64,000 nt of DNA from JAHRAW01 sp965203265 (lineage in GTDB: Bacteria; Pseudomonadota; Gammaproteobacteria; Arenicellales; Poriferihabitantaceae): assembly GCA_965203265.1 (NCBI GenBank), contig CBDBBV010000002.1:310001-374000 (forward strand), read 5' to 3'. The translations under genes were made by a program, and so were the position numbers. Shown piece by piece: positions 7,994 through 17,136 of the stretch. The notes under the pieces were generated by a model. It did no database searches and was not told where the DNA came from. It saw nothing but the letters and a program-made list of their open reading frames with translations. Within the stretch, counting starts at the first letter, position 1. Each line of letters opens with the position of its first letter.

Positions 7994-9556
7994 CTATTTC
8001 ACCTCGTTTCTCGCGAAAATTTCGGGTAATTCCTGCAGCGCCATCTTGCCGATGGGGGTTCGCGGCAATTCATCGACCAGCGCGAAGCGGGTGATGCGGT
8101 TGTGGGAGGACACCAGCCGGTTGAACGCCGCCAGCGATTTTCGCGCGGTTTCCACTGCGTCCGCGTGTTCCCCTTGCTCCCCTTCCACGGCGAGCACGCA
8201 CACCGGTTTCATGTCCACTTCGAGCACGCCCGCCTCGCGCACCGCGAGATCGCGTTCCAGCAGGGTTTCCAATTCCTCGGGATAGATGTTCTTGCCCGCC
8301 TCGGTTACGATCAATCTCTTCGATCTGCCGGTCAGGAAAATTCTGCCCTGCGCGTCCAACCGGCCGATGTCGCCGGACTTGAACCAGCCGTCCTGCATCA
8401 CTTCCTCGGTTTGTCGCGCGTCCTCATAGCCGAGCATGATATTCGGCCCCTTGATCCAGACTTCCCCGCTGCCGTTTTCGTCGGCGTTGTGGATTTTCAC
8501 CTGCACCTGCGCCACGGGCTTGCCGACGCTTTGCCGGGCGGTGTCGAAATTTTCCTGCATGCTGGTCAGCGGCGAGGTTTCCGCCAGCCCGTAGCCCTGT
8601 CGCAGAGGCAGGCCGAGGTCGTGATAGTAGCGGCTGATGCGGCTGTCGAGATGGGAACCGCCGCTGACCCACGCCTTGATTCGCCCGCCGAGTTGCCGGC
8701 GAATGGGGGCGTTCAGATGGCGGCGCAACGAAATCGGCGCCATTTTCAGCAGCGCGCGGTACAGGGACAGGGCCGCGCCGCCGTCCGTGAACTTCTTTTC
8801 CAGCCCCAGCATGACATTGCGAAACAGCCTGGGCACCGCGATCACCACGGAGATGTTTTCCTGCCGCAGGGTTTCGAGGATTTCGGCGGCTGCCAGCACT
8901 CTGGGGGAGACGATGGCGGCACCGTGGCACAGCGGCAGCAGCAGGTTGCCGGTCAGCCCCATGGCGTGGGAAAACGGTAGGAGGGAGATGAACCGATCCG
9001 CCTGCACGAACGTTTCGATCTTGCGGGCGGCCTGCACGTTCGACACCAGATTGCCGTGGCTGAGCCGAACCATCTTGGGGTTGCCGGTGCTGCCGGAAGT
9101 GTAGATGCGCACCGCCAGTTTTCCGGCTTCGTAGTGCGCCGGGCGTTCGCTTTCCCGCGCCGCGCTAGTGCGTTCGCCGTGCAGGGAAATGGCGAGAGCG
9201 GGTTGGTGGTCGATATCGGATTCATGCTTCAGCAGAATCCGCGGCGCCACCGCCTCCAGTTGCTTGGCGATTTCGTGGGCGCTGTTGCCGATGTGGATTG
9301 GCGCGATGCTCGCGCCGATCTTCCACGCGGCCAGTGCCGCCACGGTGAATTCCGGCCCGTTGGGCGCGATGATTCCCAAGTTGCCGCCGTCCGCGATGCC
9401 CGCCTGACGCAGTCGGTCGGCGGTGGTCAGCGCCGCCTCATGCAGTTGTCGGTAGGTTACCACCCGCCTGCCCTCGCGCTCGCGGCAAATCCACGCGGGG
9501 TTGTCGCGGTATTGCTGCAGGGCGGGTTCCAGCAATGTCCACAGATTTTTCGCCAT
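7994..9556 (-). CDS. AMP-dependent acyl-CoA synthetase / fatty-acid--CoA ligase
   Basis: ANL-superfamily adenylating enzyme of 520 aa that should activate a carboxylic (probably fatty) acid to its CoA thioester. Motifs: YTSGSTGNPK (152-161, ATP-binding P-loop), GYGLAETSPLTS (adenine/acyl site), WFKSGDIGRLDAQGRIFLTGR (hinge), and the C-terminal PIGKMALQ catalytic lysine. The start is the ATG at 9556, with GAGG five bases upstream on this strand; the reading frame stays open far upstream, but that part lies over nadC and is a shadow. It is divergent from nadC across a 99-base gap. The substrate is not identifiable from sequence. No carrier-protein or condensation domain is present. Confidence 0.87.
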   Translation of the reverse strand: MAKNLWTLLEPALQQYRDNPAWICREREGRRVVTYRQLHEAALTTADRLRQAGIADGGNLGIIAPNGPEFTVAALAAWKIGASIAPIHIGNSAHEIAKQLEAVAPRILLKHESDIDHQPALAISLHGERTSAARESERPAHYEAGKLAVRIYTSGSTGNPKMVRLSHGNLVSNVQAARKIETFVQADRFISLLPFSHAMGLTGNLLLPLCHGAAIVSPRVLAAAEILETLRQENISVVIAVPRLFRNVMLGLEKKFTDGGAALSLYRALLKMAPISLRRHLNAPIRRQLGGRIKAWVSGGSHLDSRISRYYHDLGLPLRQGYGLAETSPLTSMQENFDTARQSVGKPVAQVQVKIHNADENGSGEVWIKGPNIMLGYEDARQTEEVMQDGWFKSGDIGRLDAQGRIFLTGRSKRLIVTEAGKNIYPEELETLLERDLAVREAGVLEVDMKPVCVLAVEGEQGEHADAVETARKSLAAFNRLVSSHNRITRFALVDELPRTPIGKMALQELPEIFARNEVK

Positions 9557-9643
9557 ATTGCCTCGTGCGTTGAACGCAGTTGTGAGCCGTTGAGGTCTAC
9601 TGAGGTTGGGGAAACGGCAGTATAGCAAACCCCCGGTAGCCGG

Positions 9644-9649
9644 TATAAT
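9644..9649 (+). promoter_or_regulatory. Consensus -10 box of nadC (possibly leaderless transcript)
   Basis: A perfect TATAAT ends six bases before the nadC ATG, so transcription would be expected to start on or next to the start codon. No convincing -35 box lies 16-18 bases upstream, and no Shine-Dalgarno sequence fits between the -10 box and the ATG. Inferred promoter. Confidence 0.55.
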
Positions 9650-9655
9650 TCGCAA

Positions 9656-10564
9656 ATGCGCAAGCCAACCGTGCCGTTGCCGCCCCGTGCGGCCATTGCA
9701 AAACTGGTGGGCGACGCCCTGCGGGAGGACCTCGGCAGCGGCGATCTCACCGCAGCCGTGATCGATCCGGCGACGCGCGTCGGCGCCCGCCTGATTTGCC
9801 GGGAGCGAGCCGTATTGTGCGGAACCGCGTGGTTCGACGAGGCATTTCGCCAAGTCGATGAAGGGATTGAGATCGAGTGGCTGCGCCAGGACGGCGAGCG
9901 GCTGGAGGCGGGTGCCGTGGCGTGTCGGATATGCGGTCGCGCGCGCGCCATCGTGAGTGCCGAGCGCACCGCCATCAATCTGTTGCAGACCCTTTCCGGC
10001 TGCGCCACCACGACTCGGCGGTATGCCGACGCCGTTGCCGCCACCGGCGCCCGCATTGTGGACACGCGCAAGACCATTCCGGCTCTGCGTCTTGCGCAGA
10101 AATATGCGGTGGCGGTCGGTGGTGGGCACAACCATCGGCTCGGCCTGTTCGACCAAATTTTGCTCAAGGAAAATCACATCGCCGCCGCCGGCTCGGTCGC
10201 CGCCGCGATCAGCCGCGCGCGCGCCGCCGCGCCGCCGCAGTGCCCGCCGCTCGAGGTCGAAGTGGAATCGCTGGAGCAACTGCAACAGGCGCTGGCGGCC
10301 GGCGCGCCGCGAATCATGCTGGACAATTTTGCCGTGGACGAGATGCGCGAGGGGGTGGCGCTGGCGCGTGGCCGGGCGGAATTGGAGGCGTCGGGAAACG
10401 TTTCGCTGGCGCAGGTGCGGCAGATCGCGCGCACCGGCGTCGATTATATTTCCGTCGGGGCGTTGACCAAGCATCTTCAGGCGATCGACTTCTCCCTGCG
10501 ATTCGACCGCGCCGATCCCGCAGAACACCCTCACCCTCAGGGGGACGCGCCGTCGGCGGCCTGA
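9656..10564 (+). CDS. nadC: Nicotinate-nucleotide pyrophosphorylase (quinolinate phosphoribosyltransferase)
   Basis: Converts quinolinate and PRPP to nicotinate mononucleotide in de novo NAD synthesis. It is 302 aa, normal length. Signature blocks are visible in order: LREDLGSGDLT near the N-terminus, SAERTAINLLQTLSG, VDTRKTIPALR, GGGHNHRLGLFDQILLKENH (substrate-binding lysine and histidine), EVEVESLEQL, RIMLDNF and DYISVGALTK. The ATG is very close to a TATAAT box, suggesting a leaderless or very short leader. It is convergent with rluD, which ends 12 bases after this stop. nadA and nadB are not in the window. Confidence 0.96.
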   Translation: MRKPTVPLPPRAAIAKLVGDALREDLGSGDLTAAVIDPATRVGARLICRERAVLCGTAWFDEAFRQVDEGIEIEWLRQDGERLEAGAVACRICGRARAIVSAERTAINLLQTLSGCATTTRRYADAVAATGARIVDTRKTIPALRLAQKYAVAVGGGHNHRLGLFDQILLKENHIAAAGSVAAAISRARAAAPPQCPPLEVEVESLEQLQQALAAGAPRIMLDNFAVDEMREGVALARGRAELEASGNVSLAQVRQIARTGVDYISVGALTKHLQAIDFSLRFDRADPAEHPHPQGDAPSAA

Positions 10565-10576
10565 GCGGCTATCGAC

Positions 10577-11560
10577 CTAGCGAGCGGATAGCTGGTGTCG
10601 GTGGAGATCTGCTTCCAGTTGGTCGATGAGGCGTTGCATGTCCGCCGGCGCCGGTTGGCACCACTGTGCTTCTTCACCGTCGGTGGGATGGCGCAGGGAC
10701 AGTTGCGCGGCGTGCAGTGCCTGACGCGGGAATTGCCGCAGGGTGGCGATCAATTCGTCGTCGGATGCGGGCGGTAGTTGCACTCGCACCCGTCCGGTAT
10801 AGAGGCCGTCTCCTACCAGCGGGAATCCGCGCCAGCTCAGATGGACTCGGATCTGATGGGTACGCCCAGTTTCCAGTTCGACTCGCAGCAGGCAGTGGCG
10901 GCGAAATTTGCGCGCCACCCGAATATGGGTTACCGCGGGTTTGCCGGCGGCGGTTACGCACATGCGCAGGCGATCGCGCCGATGCCGCCCGATGGGTTGG
11001 TCGATGCGCTCGCCCGCCACCATCACGCCGTTGGCCACCGCCAGATAGCGCCGGCTCATGCTGTGATCCGCAAGTTGTCCGATCAGCCGTTGCCGCGCCA
11101 TCTCGGTGCGCGCCACCACGAGAAGCCCGGAGGTGTCTTTGTCGAGGCGGTGGACGATGCCGGCGCGGGGTAGGGTGCGCAATGATCTGTCGTGATGCAG
11201 CAGCCCGTTCAGCAGCGTGTGATCCGCCTGTCCCGCCCCGGGGTGCACCACCAGCCCGGCCGGTTTGTTGACCACCAGAATGTCGGCGTCCTCGTGGACG
11301 ATGTCGAAGTCCACCGGTTGCGCCGGCCAATTCGCCGACTGCTCTGCCGGTTGCGGCATGGAAATTTGCAGAATTTCGCCGCCGCACAGGGAAAATTTTT
11401 GCTTGACCGGTTTGCCGTCAACCAGCACGAAACCCTGCTTGAGCCACTGTTGGATGGCGGTGCGCGAATGCTCCGGCAGCAACGCCGACAACGCCTTGTC
11501 CAGACGGACGCCGGCGAATGCCGGTTGAATTTCGATGGAAAGGCGCTGGGGTTGGGTCAT
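10577..11560 (-). CDS. rluD: 23S rRNA pseudouridine synthase (RluD family)
   Basis: Isomerises specific uridines of 23S rRNA (helix 69 positions in E. coli RluD) to pseudouridine, helping large-subunit assembly. 327 aa: an S4 RNA-binding domain (about 15-70, GVRLDKALSALLPEHSRTAIQQWL), then the RluA-type catalytic domain with HRLDKDTSGLLVVA (137-150; catalytic D140) and the later RTHQIRVHL block. The ATG at 11560 is preferred; an upstream extension of 36 codons reaches into the rluD/bamD intergenic region and shows no family similarity. Divergent from bamD, an arrangement seen in many proteobacteria. Confidence 0.92.
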   Translation of the reverse strand: MTQPQRLSIEIQPAFAGVRLDKALSALLPEHSRTAIQQWLKQGFVLVDGKPVKQKFSLCGGEILQISMPQPAEQSANWPAQPVDFDIVHEDADILVVNKPAGLVVHPGAGQADHTLLNGLLHHDRSLRTLPRAGIVHRLDKDTSGLLVVARTEMARQRLIGQLADHSMSRRYLAVANGVMVAGERIDQPIGRHRRDRLRMCVTAAGKPAVTHIRVARKFRRHCLLRVELETGRTHQIRVHLSWRGFPLVGDGLYTGRVRVQLPPASDDELIATLRQFPRQALHAAQLSLRHPTDGEEAQWCQPAPADMQRLIDQLEADLHRHQLSAR

Positions 11561-11587
11561 TGGGGCGCGCGGATTCGATGACGGCCT

Positions 11588-11604
11588 CGCCGGAGTATCC
11601 GGCG
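11588..11604. promoter_or_regulatory. Short palindrome between divergent rluD and bamD
   Basis: Perfect 7-base inverted repeat CGCCGGA-gta-TCCGGCG centred in the 101-base divergent region. It could be an operator or a small RNA hairpin. Nothing in the window identifies a binding protein. Confidence 0.35.
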
Positions 11605-11661
11605 GGGAGTTGTGGCAAAATAACGATGTTTCCCGATATTCTAAAACGGACTCACATTCCC

Positions 11662-12507
11662 ATGCCAACCCGAAACTGGAACCGGCTCATCGTGCCGCTT
11701 GTATTTGCCCTGCTGGGGGGATGCGCCTCGAACAAGGAAGAACCGGAAGTTACCGCCGATGAAATGTACGCACTCGCCAAGGAGAGTATCGAAAAGAAGA
11801 ACTGGCTCACGGCCATCGAGCAACTGCGCAAACTGGAAGCCAAATACCCCTACGGCACGCACGCCGAGCAGGCGCAACTCGATACCATCTACGCGCATTA
11901 CCGCAGCCGGGAAACGGGCCTCGCCATCGCCGCCGCCGACCGCTTCATCAAACTCCACCCGACTCACGAGGCGGTGGACTACGCCTACTATGTCAAGGGA
12001 CTGGCCAACCATCAGGAGAATGACTCCGTGTTCGGCCGCCTCACCGGTCAGGATGATCTGAGCGATCGGGACGCCAGCCCGGCGCGCGAGGCGCTGCAAG
12101 CGTTTACCGATGTCTACACACTCTTCCCGGACAGCCGGTACGCCGCCGAGGCGCGGGCGCGGGCGCTCTACCTGACCGATTCCCTCGCCAGACACGAATT
12201 GGCGGTGGCCGCCTATTACTTTTCCCGCAACGCATTTGTGGCGGTGGTCAACCGCGCCAAGGGCGTGGTCGAGAACTACGCCACCACGCCCTCGGTGGAA
12301 GAGGCGCTGGCCCTGCTGGTGTTCGCCTACCATCGCATGGGCCTGGACGACCTGTCGGATGCCGCCAGACGGGTGCTCGCGTTCAATTTCCCGCAAAGCG
12401 AGTATCTCGGCGAGCAGGGCGTGGATCAGCTCGAACGCAAGCTGGGCGACCTCGATTCCAGCAACGCCGCCGGGGACTCCGGATTGTTCCGCTTCCCCAG
12501 CGGCTAG
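11662..12507 (+). CDS. bamD: Outer-membrane assembly lipoprotein BamD
   Basis: Lipoprotein of the BAM complex that inserts beta-barrel proteins into the outer membrane; essential with BamA in proteobacteria. 281 aa. The signal peptide ends in lipobox LLGGC with lipidated C21. TPR-like helices follow (MYALAKESIEKKNWLTAIEQLRKLEAKYPYG and later repeats), matching BamD/ComL. Start choice: ATG 11662 gives a compact lipoprotein signal; ATG 11626 would add 12 residues and cannot be excluded. The window also encodes a large autotransporter that would need this machinery. Convergent with purC, with 20 bases between the stops. Confidence 0.92.
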   Translation: MPTRNWNRLIVPLVFALLGGCASNKEEPEVTADEMYALAKESIEKKNWLTAIEQLRKLEAKYPYGTHAEQAQLDTIYAHYRSRETGLAIAAADRFIKLHPTHEAVDYAYYVKGLANHQENDSVFGRLTGQDDLSDRDASPAREALQAFTDVYTLFPDSRYAAEARARALYLTDSLARHELAVAAYYFSRNAFVAVVNRAKGVVENYATTPSVEEALALLVFAYHRMGLDDLSDAARRVLAFNFPQSEYLGEQGVDQLERKLGDLDSSNAAGDSGLFRFPSG

Positions 12508-12527
12508 GCTCCAGCGCCCGAATCGAC

Positions 12528-13415
12528 TCAAGATCGAGTCAAAACGCGCTCGGCTTCGGCGTATTTTTGCGCGGTGCGGGCGATGATCTCCGGCGGCAAA
12601 TCCGGCCCCGGCGGGGTTTTGTCCCAATCCAGCGTCTCCAGATAATCGCGCACGAACTGCTTGTCGTAGCTGGGCGGGCTGATGCCCGGGCGATACTGCT
12701 CGGCGGGCCAGAATCGCGATGAATCGGGAGTCAGCACTTCATCGATGAGGTGCAGCACCCCGTTTTCATCAAGGCCGAATTCGAACTTGGTGTCGGCGAT
12801 GATGATCCCCCGCTCGCGCGCAAATGCCGCCGCCTCGGTATAGAGACGCAGGCTCACCTCCCGCACCTTGGCGGCATTTTCCGCGCCGATCAGCTCGACG
12901 GTTTTCTCGTAGGAGATGTTTTCGTCGTGGCTGCCGATTTCCGCCTTGGTCGAGGGCGTGTAGATCGCCTCGGGCAGTTGCGACCCCTGCTGGAGATTTT
13001 GCGGCAGGACGACGCTGCACAGCGCGCCGGTGTTGCAGTAGTCCTTCCACCCCGAGCCGATGAGATAACCGCGCACGATCGCTTCCAGCGGCAGCGGCTG
13101 CAGTTTCTTCACCACCACCGCGCGCGCGCCGAGTTGCTCGCGTTGCTGTGCATCCGGCACGACTTCGGCCAGCGGTATGTCGCTCAGATGATTGGGCAGA
13201 TGGTTGCCGCTGCGGGCGAACCAGAAATTGGACACCCGCGTGAGCACTTCGCCCTTGCCGGGAATCGGCTGCGGCAGAATTACATCGAAGGCGGAAATTC
13301 GGTCGCTGGCGACGATCAGCATGTGCGCCTCATCGACCGTGTAGATGTCGCGCACCTTGCCCCGATTACGCAGTTCGAGATGCGGCAGTTCAGCATAGAA
13401 AAGTGATTGGCTCAT
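12528..13415 (-). CDS. purC: Phosphoribosylaminoimidazole-succinocarboxamide (SAICAR) synthase
   Basis: Joins CAIR and aspartate with ATP, step eight of de novo purine synthesis. 295 aa; this is the longer SAICAR synthase subtype rather than the roughly 240-aa E. coli form. Diagnostic segments: [10 protein letters not shown] (nucleotide-binding), [43 protein letters not shown] and [14 protein letters not shown]. Its ATG overlaps the parC stop by four bases, so the two genes are probably co-translated, an unusual pairing. Confidence 0.95.
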   Translation of the reverse strand: MSQSLFYAELPHLELRNRGKVRDIYTVDEAHMLIVASDRISAFDVILPQPIPGKGEVLTRVSNFWFARSGNHLPNHLSDIPLAEVVPDAQQREQLGARAVVVKKLQPLPLEAIVRGYLIGSGWKDYCNTGALCSVVLPQNLQQGSQLPEAIYTPSTKAEIGSHDENISYEKTVELIGAENAAKVREVSLRLYTEAAAFARERGIIIADTKFEFGLDENGVLHLIDEVLTPDSSRFWPAEQYRPGISPPSYDKQFVRDYLETLDWDKTPPGPDLPPEIIARTAQKYAEAERVLTRS

Positions 13416-15739
13416 AACGATGAATTGATCGGCGGAGCGCTCGCGGCTCGTCGCCCGCCGGTGGATTGTTTGGATAACGCCTCGACCGCGTGAACCTGGC
13501 GAAATCCTCTGGGTAAAAAGCGGCCACGCTGGGCGCGGCTGCCGACATAGTTTTCAAAATTGGCCGGCCCGAGGGTGAGATGGCGTTTGCCGCTGGCGAT
13601 GCGAATGGACTCCCCCTCGCGGAAAACCGCCAGATCGACCACGCGCTCGCCGCCCTCGCCATCGCCATCACTATATTTGGCCTTGGGGATGTTGATCAGC
13701 TTGATCCCCTTGCCTCTGGACTGCTTGGCCATTTCGCCGACGGTGAATATCAGCAACCTGCCGACGTTGGTGATCACCCCGACCCAATCGTCATCGTAGT
13801 CGAACACCCGCTGGGGTTGCAATACGCCGCCACCCAGCGGCACATGCAAAGTCGATTTGCCGGCCTTCTTGCGGGTATGCAAATCGCCGAGGCGGGCGAC
13901 AAACCCGTAGCCCGAATCGGTGCACAGCAAGTATTCGGCATCGGCGTTGCCCATCATCAGGCCGCAGAACACGGCGCCGGCCGCGGGGGTGAAACTGCTG
14001 CTCAAGGGCTCGCCGAAACCGCGCGCCGAGGGGAGAACATGGATGTCCGGAGCGTAGCTGCGGCCGCTCGAGTCGAGGGCGATGAGGAGGTCGTTGGTCT
14101 TGCCGCGCAGGGCGCACAGCAGGCCGTCGCCGGCCTTGTAGCTCAGCGCATCCCCATCGACCTCGTGCCCCTTGGCCGCCCGAATCCAGCCCTTGCGCGA
14201 CAGAATCACGGTAACCGCCTCGGCGGTTGTCAGCGTGTGTGGGGGCATCGCCTGAGCCGCTTGGCGCGTGCACAGGGGCGATCGGCGCGGATCGCCGTGC
14301 GCCTCGGCATCCGCCAGCAATTCATCCCGCACCAGAATTTTCAGCTCCTTGCGCGACTTGAGCAATGCCGTCAGGTGCCGCCTTTCCTCGTCCAGCTGCG
14401 CCTGCTCCCGGCGGATTTTCATCTCTTCCAGCCGTGCCAGATGGCGCAGTTTCAGTTCGAGAATCGCCTCGGCCTGAGTTTGATCCAGCTTGAAGCGCTC
14501 CATCAGGATCGGCTTGGGGGCATCCTCGGCACGGATGATGGCGATCACCTCGTCGAGGTTGAGAAAGGCGACCAGAAGCCCGGCGAGAATGTGCAACCGC
14601 TCCGACACCCGCTCGAGACGGAATCGCAGGCGGCGGGTAACCGTGGCGATGCGGTAGTCGAGCCATTCGCACAGCAGCGTCTTCAGGTCGAACACTCGCG
14701 GTCGCCCGTCGAGGCCGATCATGTTGAGGTTGACGCGGTAACTGCGCTCCAGATCGGTGGTGGCGAACAGGTGCTGCATGAGCGCGTCGGCGTCGATTCG
14801 CGAGCGCGTTTCCAGCACCAGACGAGTCGGGTTTTCATGATCCGACTCATCGCGCAGATCGCGCACCATCGGCAATTTCTTCGCCGTCATCTGGGCGGCG
14901 ATCTGCTCCTGCACTCTGGCACCGGACACTTGATAGGGCAGCGCGCTGATGACGATGTCGCCGCCCTCCTTGCGCCACACCGCGCGCTGGCGCAGGGAGC
15001 CGCCGCCGCTGCGGTAGATTTGCCGGATTTCATCCACCGGCGTGATGATCTCCGCCTCGGTGGGGAAATCGGGGCCCTGTATGTGCTCGCACACCGCATT
15101 CAGATCGGCCTCGGGATCGTCCAGAATGCGCGCGCACGCGCTCACCACTTCCCGCAGGTTGTGGGGGGGAATGTCCGTCGCCATGCCCACGGCGATGCCC
15201 GAACCGCCGTTGAGCAGAACATTGGGGAGGCGCGCCGGAAGCAGCTTGGGCTCCTGTAGCGTGCCGTCGAAATTGGGCGTCCACTCGACGGTTCCCTGAG
15301 CGAGTTCCGCCAACAGCAGCTGGGCGTAGGGGGTCAGGCGGGATTCGGTATAGCGCATGGCGGCGAAGGATTTGGGGTCGTCCTGACTGCCCCAGTTGCC
15401 CTGACCGTCGATCAGCGGGTAGCGGAAGCTGAACGGCTGCGCCATCAGCACCATGGCCTCGTAGCAGGCGGTGTCGCCGTGGGGGTGGAATTTGCCCAGC
15501 ACATCCCCCACGGTGCGCGCCGATTTCTTGAATTTGGCGGCGGCGTGTAGGCCGAGATCGGACATCGCATGGACGATCCGACGCTGCACCGGCTTGAGCC
15601 CGTCGGCGAGGCTGGGCAGGGCGCGATCCAAGATGACATACATCGAGTAATGCAGATAGGCGCGCTCGGTGAATTCCGCCAGCGGCAACCGCTCCAAGCG
15701 GGGCGGAGCAGGGGCATCGGGTTGGGCTTTTCTCGGCAT
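13412..15739 (-). CDS. parC: DNA topoisomerase IV subunit A
   Basis: Cleavage-religation subunit of topoisomerase IV, which decatenates daughter chromosomes. 775 aa, close to the usual length. It opens with [35 protein letters not shown]. The catalytic tyrosine is in [11 protein letters not shown] (Y130). The quinolone-resistance region reads [12 protein letters not shown], with Thr90 where E. coli ParC has Ser80 and Glu94 at the Glu84 position. A coiled-coil region (about 430-490) and a C-terminal beta-pinwheel follow. The pinwheel lacks the GQRGGKG-type GyrA box, which favours ParC over GyrA. No parE is in the window. Confidence 0.94.
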   Translation of the reverse strand: MPRKAQPDAPAPPRLERLPLAEFTERAYLHYSMYVILDRALPSLADGLKPVQRRIVHAMSDLGLHAAAKFKKSARTVGDVLGKFHPHGDTACYEAMVLMAQPFSFRYPLIDGQGNWGSQDDPKSFAAMRYTESRLTPYAQLLLAELAQGTVEWTPNFDGTLQEPKLLPARLPNVLLNGGSGIAVGMATDIPPHNLREVVSACARILDDPEADLNAVCEHIQGPDFPTEAEIITPVDEIRQIYRSGGGSLRQRAVWRKEGGDIVISALPYQVSGARVQEQIAAQMTAKKLPMVRDLRDESDHENPTRLVLETRSRIDADALMQHLFATTDLERSYRVNLNMIGLDGRPRVFDLKTLLCEWLDYRIATVTRRLRFRLERVSERLHILAGLLVAFLNLDEVIAIIRAEDAPKPILMERFKLDQTQAEAILELKLRHLARLEEMKIRREQAQLDEERRHLTALLKSRKELKILVRDELLADAEAHGDPRRSPLCTRQAAQAMPPHTLTTAEAVTVILSRKGWIRAAKGHEVDGDALSYKAGDGLLCALRGKTNDLLIALDSSGRSYAPDIHVLPSARGFGEPLSSSFTPAAGAVFCGLMMGNADAEYLLCTDSGYGFVARLGDLHTRKKAGKSTLHVPLGGGVLQPQRVFDYDDDWVGVITNVGRLLIFTVGEMAKQSRGKGIKLINIPKAKYSDGDGEGGERVVDLAVFREGESIRIASGKRHLTLGPANFENYVGSRAQRGRFLPRGFRQVHAVEALSKQSTGGRRAASAPPINSSL

Positions 15740-15817
15740 GAATACGGGCGGGAACGGGGCAGGGCGGGATTATAAATGAGCGCGCGGTGGAATCAGGATG
15801 CCGCCCGATCTACGAGT

Positions 15818-16336
15818 CTATTTCTCCAGCAGACGCGGCATCAACTCCACCAGATTGCACGGGCGGGTGCGGTAGTCGAGTTGGTGGGCGATCAATTTCT
15901 CCCAGGCCAGTTCGCACGCGCCGGTCGAGCCGGGCAGGACGAACAGGTAGGTTCCATTGGCGACGCCGGCGACGGCGCGGGACTGCACGGTCGAGGTGCC
16001 GATCTCCTCAAATGAGAGTAGCCGGAACATTTCGCCGAAGCCGTCCAGCCGCTTGTCGAGCAGGGGAATCACCGCCTCCGGGCTGCCGTCTCGTCCGCTG
16101 ACGCCGGTGCCGCCGGTGGTGATGATCGCCTGAACATCGTCGTCGGCGATCCAGCCGGCCACCACCGCGCGAATTCGGTACACATCATCCGGCACGATTT
16201 GCTTGTCGGCCAGATGGTGGCCGGCAGCGGTCAATCTCCGCGCCAGCGCCCCCCCGGATTTGTCGTCCGCCTCGGTGCGGGTGTCCGAGGCGGTCAGAAC
16301 GGCGATGTTGAGCGGGATGAATTGTCGGCGAGCCAT
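15818..16336 (-). CDS. moaB: Molybdenum cofactor biosynthesis protein MoaB
   Basis: MogA/MoaB-family molybdopterin-binding protein, 172 aa; its role is adenylylation of molybdopterin or an equivalent step before molybdenum insertion. The sequence tracks E. coli MoaB closely: FIPLNIAVLTASDTRTEADDKSG, AIITTGGTGVSGRDGSPEA, and FEEIGTSTVQSRAVAGVANGTYLFVLPGSTGACELAW. Start at ATG 16336, the methionine immediately before the conserved region; an in-frame 24-residue extension is proline/threonine-rich and unsupported. Divergent from moaD/moaE, so the three cofactor genes share one 80-base control region. Confidence 0.92.
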   Translation of the reverse strand: MARRQFIPLNIAVLTASDTRTEADDKSGGALARRLTAAGHHLADKQIVPDDVYRIRAVVAGWIADDDVQAIITTGGTGVSGRDGSPEAVIPLLDKRLDGFGEMFRLLSFEEIGTSTVQSRAVAGVANGTYLFVLPGSTGACELAWEKLIAHQLDYRTRPCNLVELMPRLLEK

Positions 16337-16416
16337 TTTCGGAGTGGTCGGCGTGGTCGGCGGGCGGCGCAGTGCTATATTATCCGCCATCCACGCCGCA
16401 ATGAACACAGATAGCC

Positions 16417-16647
16417 ATGCCCGTCCACATCAAATGTTTCGCCAGCTTACGCGAGCGCCTCGGCATCGACTCCACGGAACTCGTCCACCGCCGGGGAATG
16501 ACCATCGCCGATGCGTGGCGAGCGTTGAGCGACCAGCCGCCGCCGCCCAACTTGGTATGCTCGCGCAACCTCGAATACGCGGATTTCGAGGATGCGGTTC
16601 GCGACGGCGATGAGATCGCCTTCTTCCCGCCGGTAACCGGGGGGTGA
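16417..16647 (+). CDS. moaD: Molybdopterin synthase sulfur-carrier subunit MoaD
   Basis: Ubiquitin-like 76-aa protein whose C-terminal glycine is thiocarboxylated and donates sulfur to precursor Z in molybdopterin synthesis. It ends in PPVTGG, the obligatory Gly-Gly tail, and begins with the IKCFASLRERLG strand-helix typical of MoaD. A TATATT at 16376-16381 may be its -10 box. The moaE start lies eight bases after the stop, fitting co-expression of the two synthase subunits. Confidence 0.93.
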   Translation: MPVHIKCFASLRERLGIDSTELVHRRGMTIADAWRALSDQPPPPNLVCSRNLEYADFEDAVRDGDEIAFFPPVTGG

Positions 16648-16654
16648 TGTTGCC

Positions 16655-17113
16655 GTGTTGGTCGAAATTCGCACCCAGCCCTTCGACCCGTGGCGGGAAA
16701 TCGGCCGCTATCAGGAACGGGAAGATCGCCTCACTCCCGGCAGTTTCGGGGCGTGCGCGGCATTCGTCGGCAGCATGCGCGATTTCAATCAGGGCGAGGC
16801 GGTCGGCGGCATGACTCTGGAACACTATGCCGGCATGACCGAACTGCAGCTGACTCGGCTGGCCGAGGCGGCGATGGCGCGGCACGGGTTGCTCGATGTG
16901 CTGTTGTTGCATCGCGTCGGCGAACTTCGGCCCAGCGATCCGATCGTGCTGGTGGCGGCTTGGTCGGCGCATCGCGCCGAGGCGTTTGCGGCCTGCCGGG
17001 AAATGATGGAATCTTTGAAGAGTCGAGCCACCTTCTGGAAGAAGGAAACACTGGCCGACGGCGAGCGCTGGGTCGAGCCGCCGCCGAACGGTTCGGGGGA
17101 ACAGGCAGAGTAG
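16655..17113 (+). CDS. moaE: Molybdopterin synthase catalytic subunit MoaE
   Basis: Large subunit of molybdopterin synthase; with MoaD it converts precursor Z to molybdopterin. 152 aa. Conserved blocks: GACAAFVGSMRD, MTLEHYAGMTE, HRVGELRPSDPIVLVAAWSAHRAEAF and the catalytic lysine region LKSRATFWKKETLADGERWVE. The start is GTG at 16655 with a G-rich Shine-Dalgarno over the moaD stop; the ATG at 16647 is in another frame. Nearby moaB supports a cofactor cluster, although moaA and moaC are absent from the window. Confidence 0.94.
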   Translation: MLVEIRTQPFDPWREIGRYQEREDRLTPGSFGACAAFVGSMRDFNQGEAVGGMTLEHYAGMTELQLTRLAEAAMARHGLLDVLLLHRVGELRPSDPIVLVAAWSAHRAEAFAACREMMESLKSRATFWKKETLADGERWVEPPPNGSGEQAE

Positions 17114-17130
17114 GCGCCTACCCGCGCGGG
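17110..17130. repeat. Two abutting palindromes between convergent moaE and tlpA-like genes
   Basis: GTAGGCGCCTAC (12-base perfect palindrome, overlapping the moaE stop) is followed directly by CCCGCGCGGG (10-base perfect palindrome), sharing one C. They sit where transcripts from both strands end. No T-run follows on either side, so a Rho-independent terminator is not demonstrated. Confidence 0.4.
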
Positions 17131-17136
17131 TCGGTA

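Noticed and set aside
13580..15259. 559-codon plus-strand open frame opposite parC
   Set aside because: Mirror of parC codon usage; low-complexity sequence and no domain.
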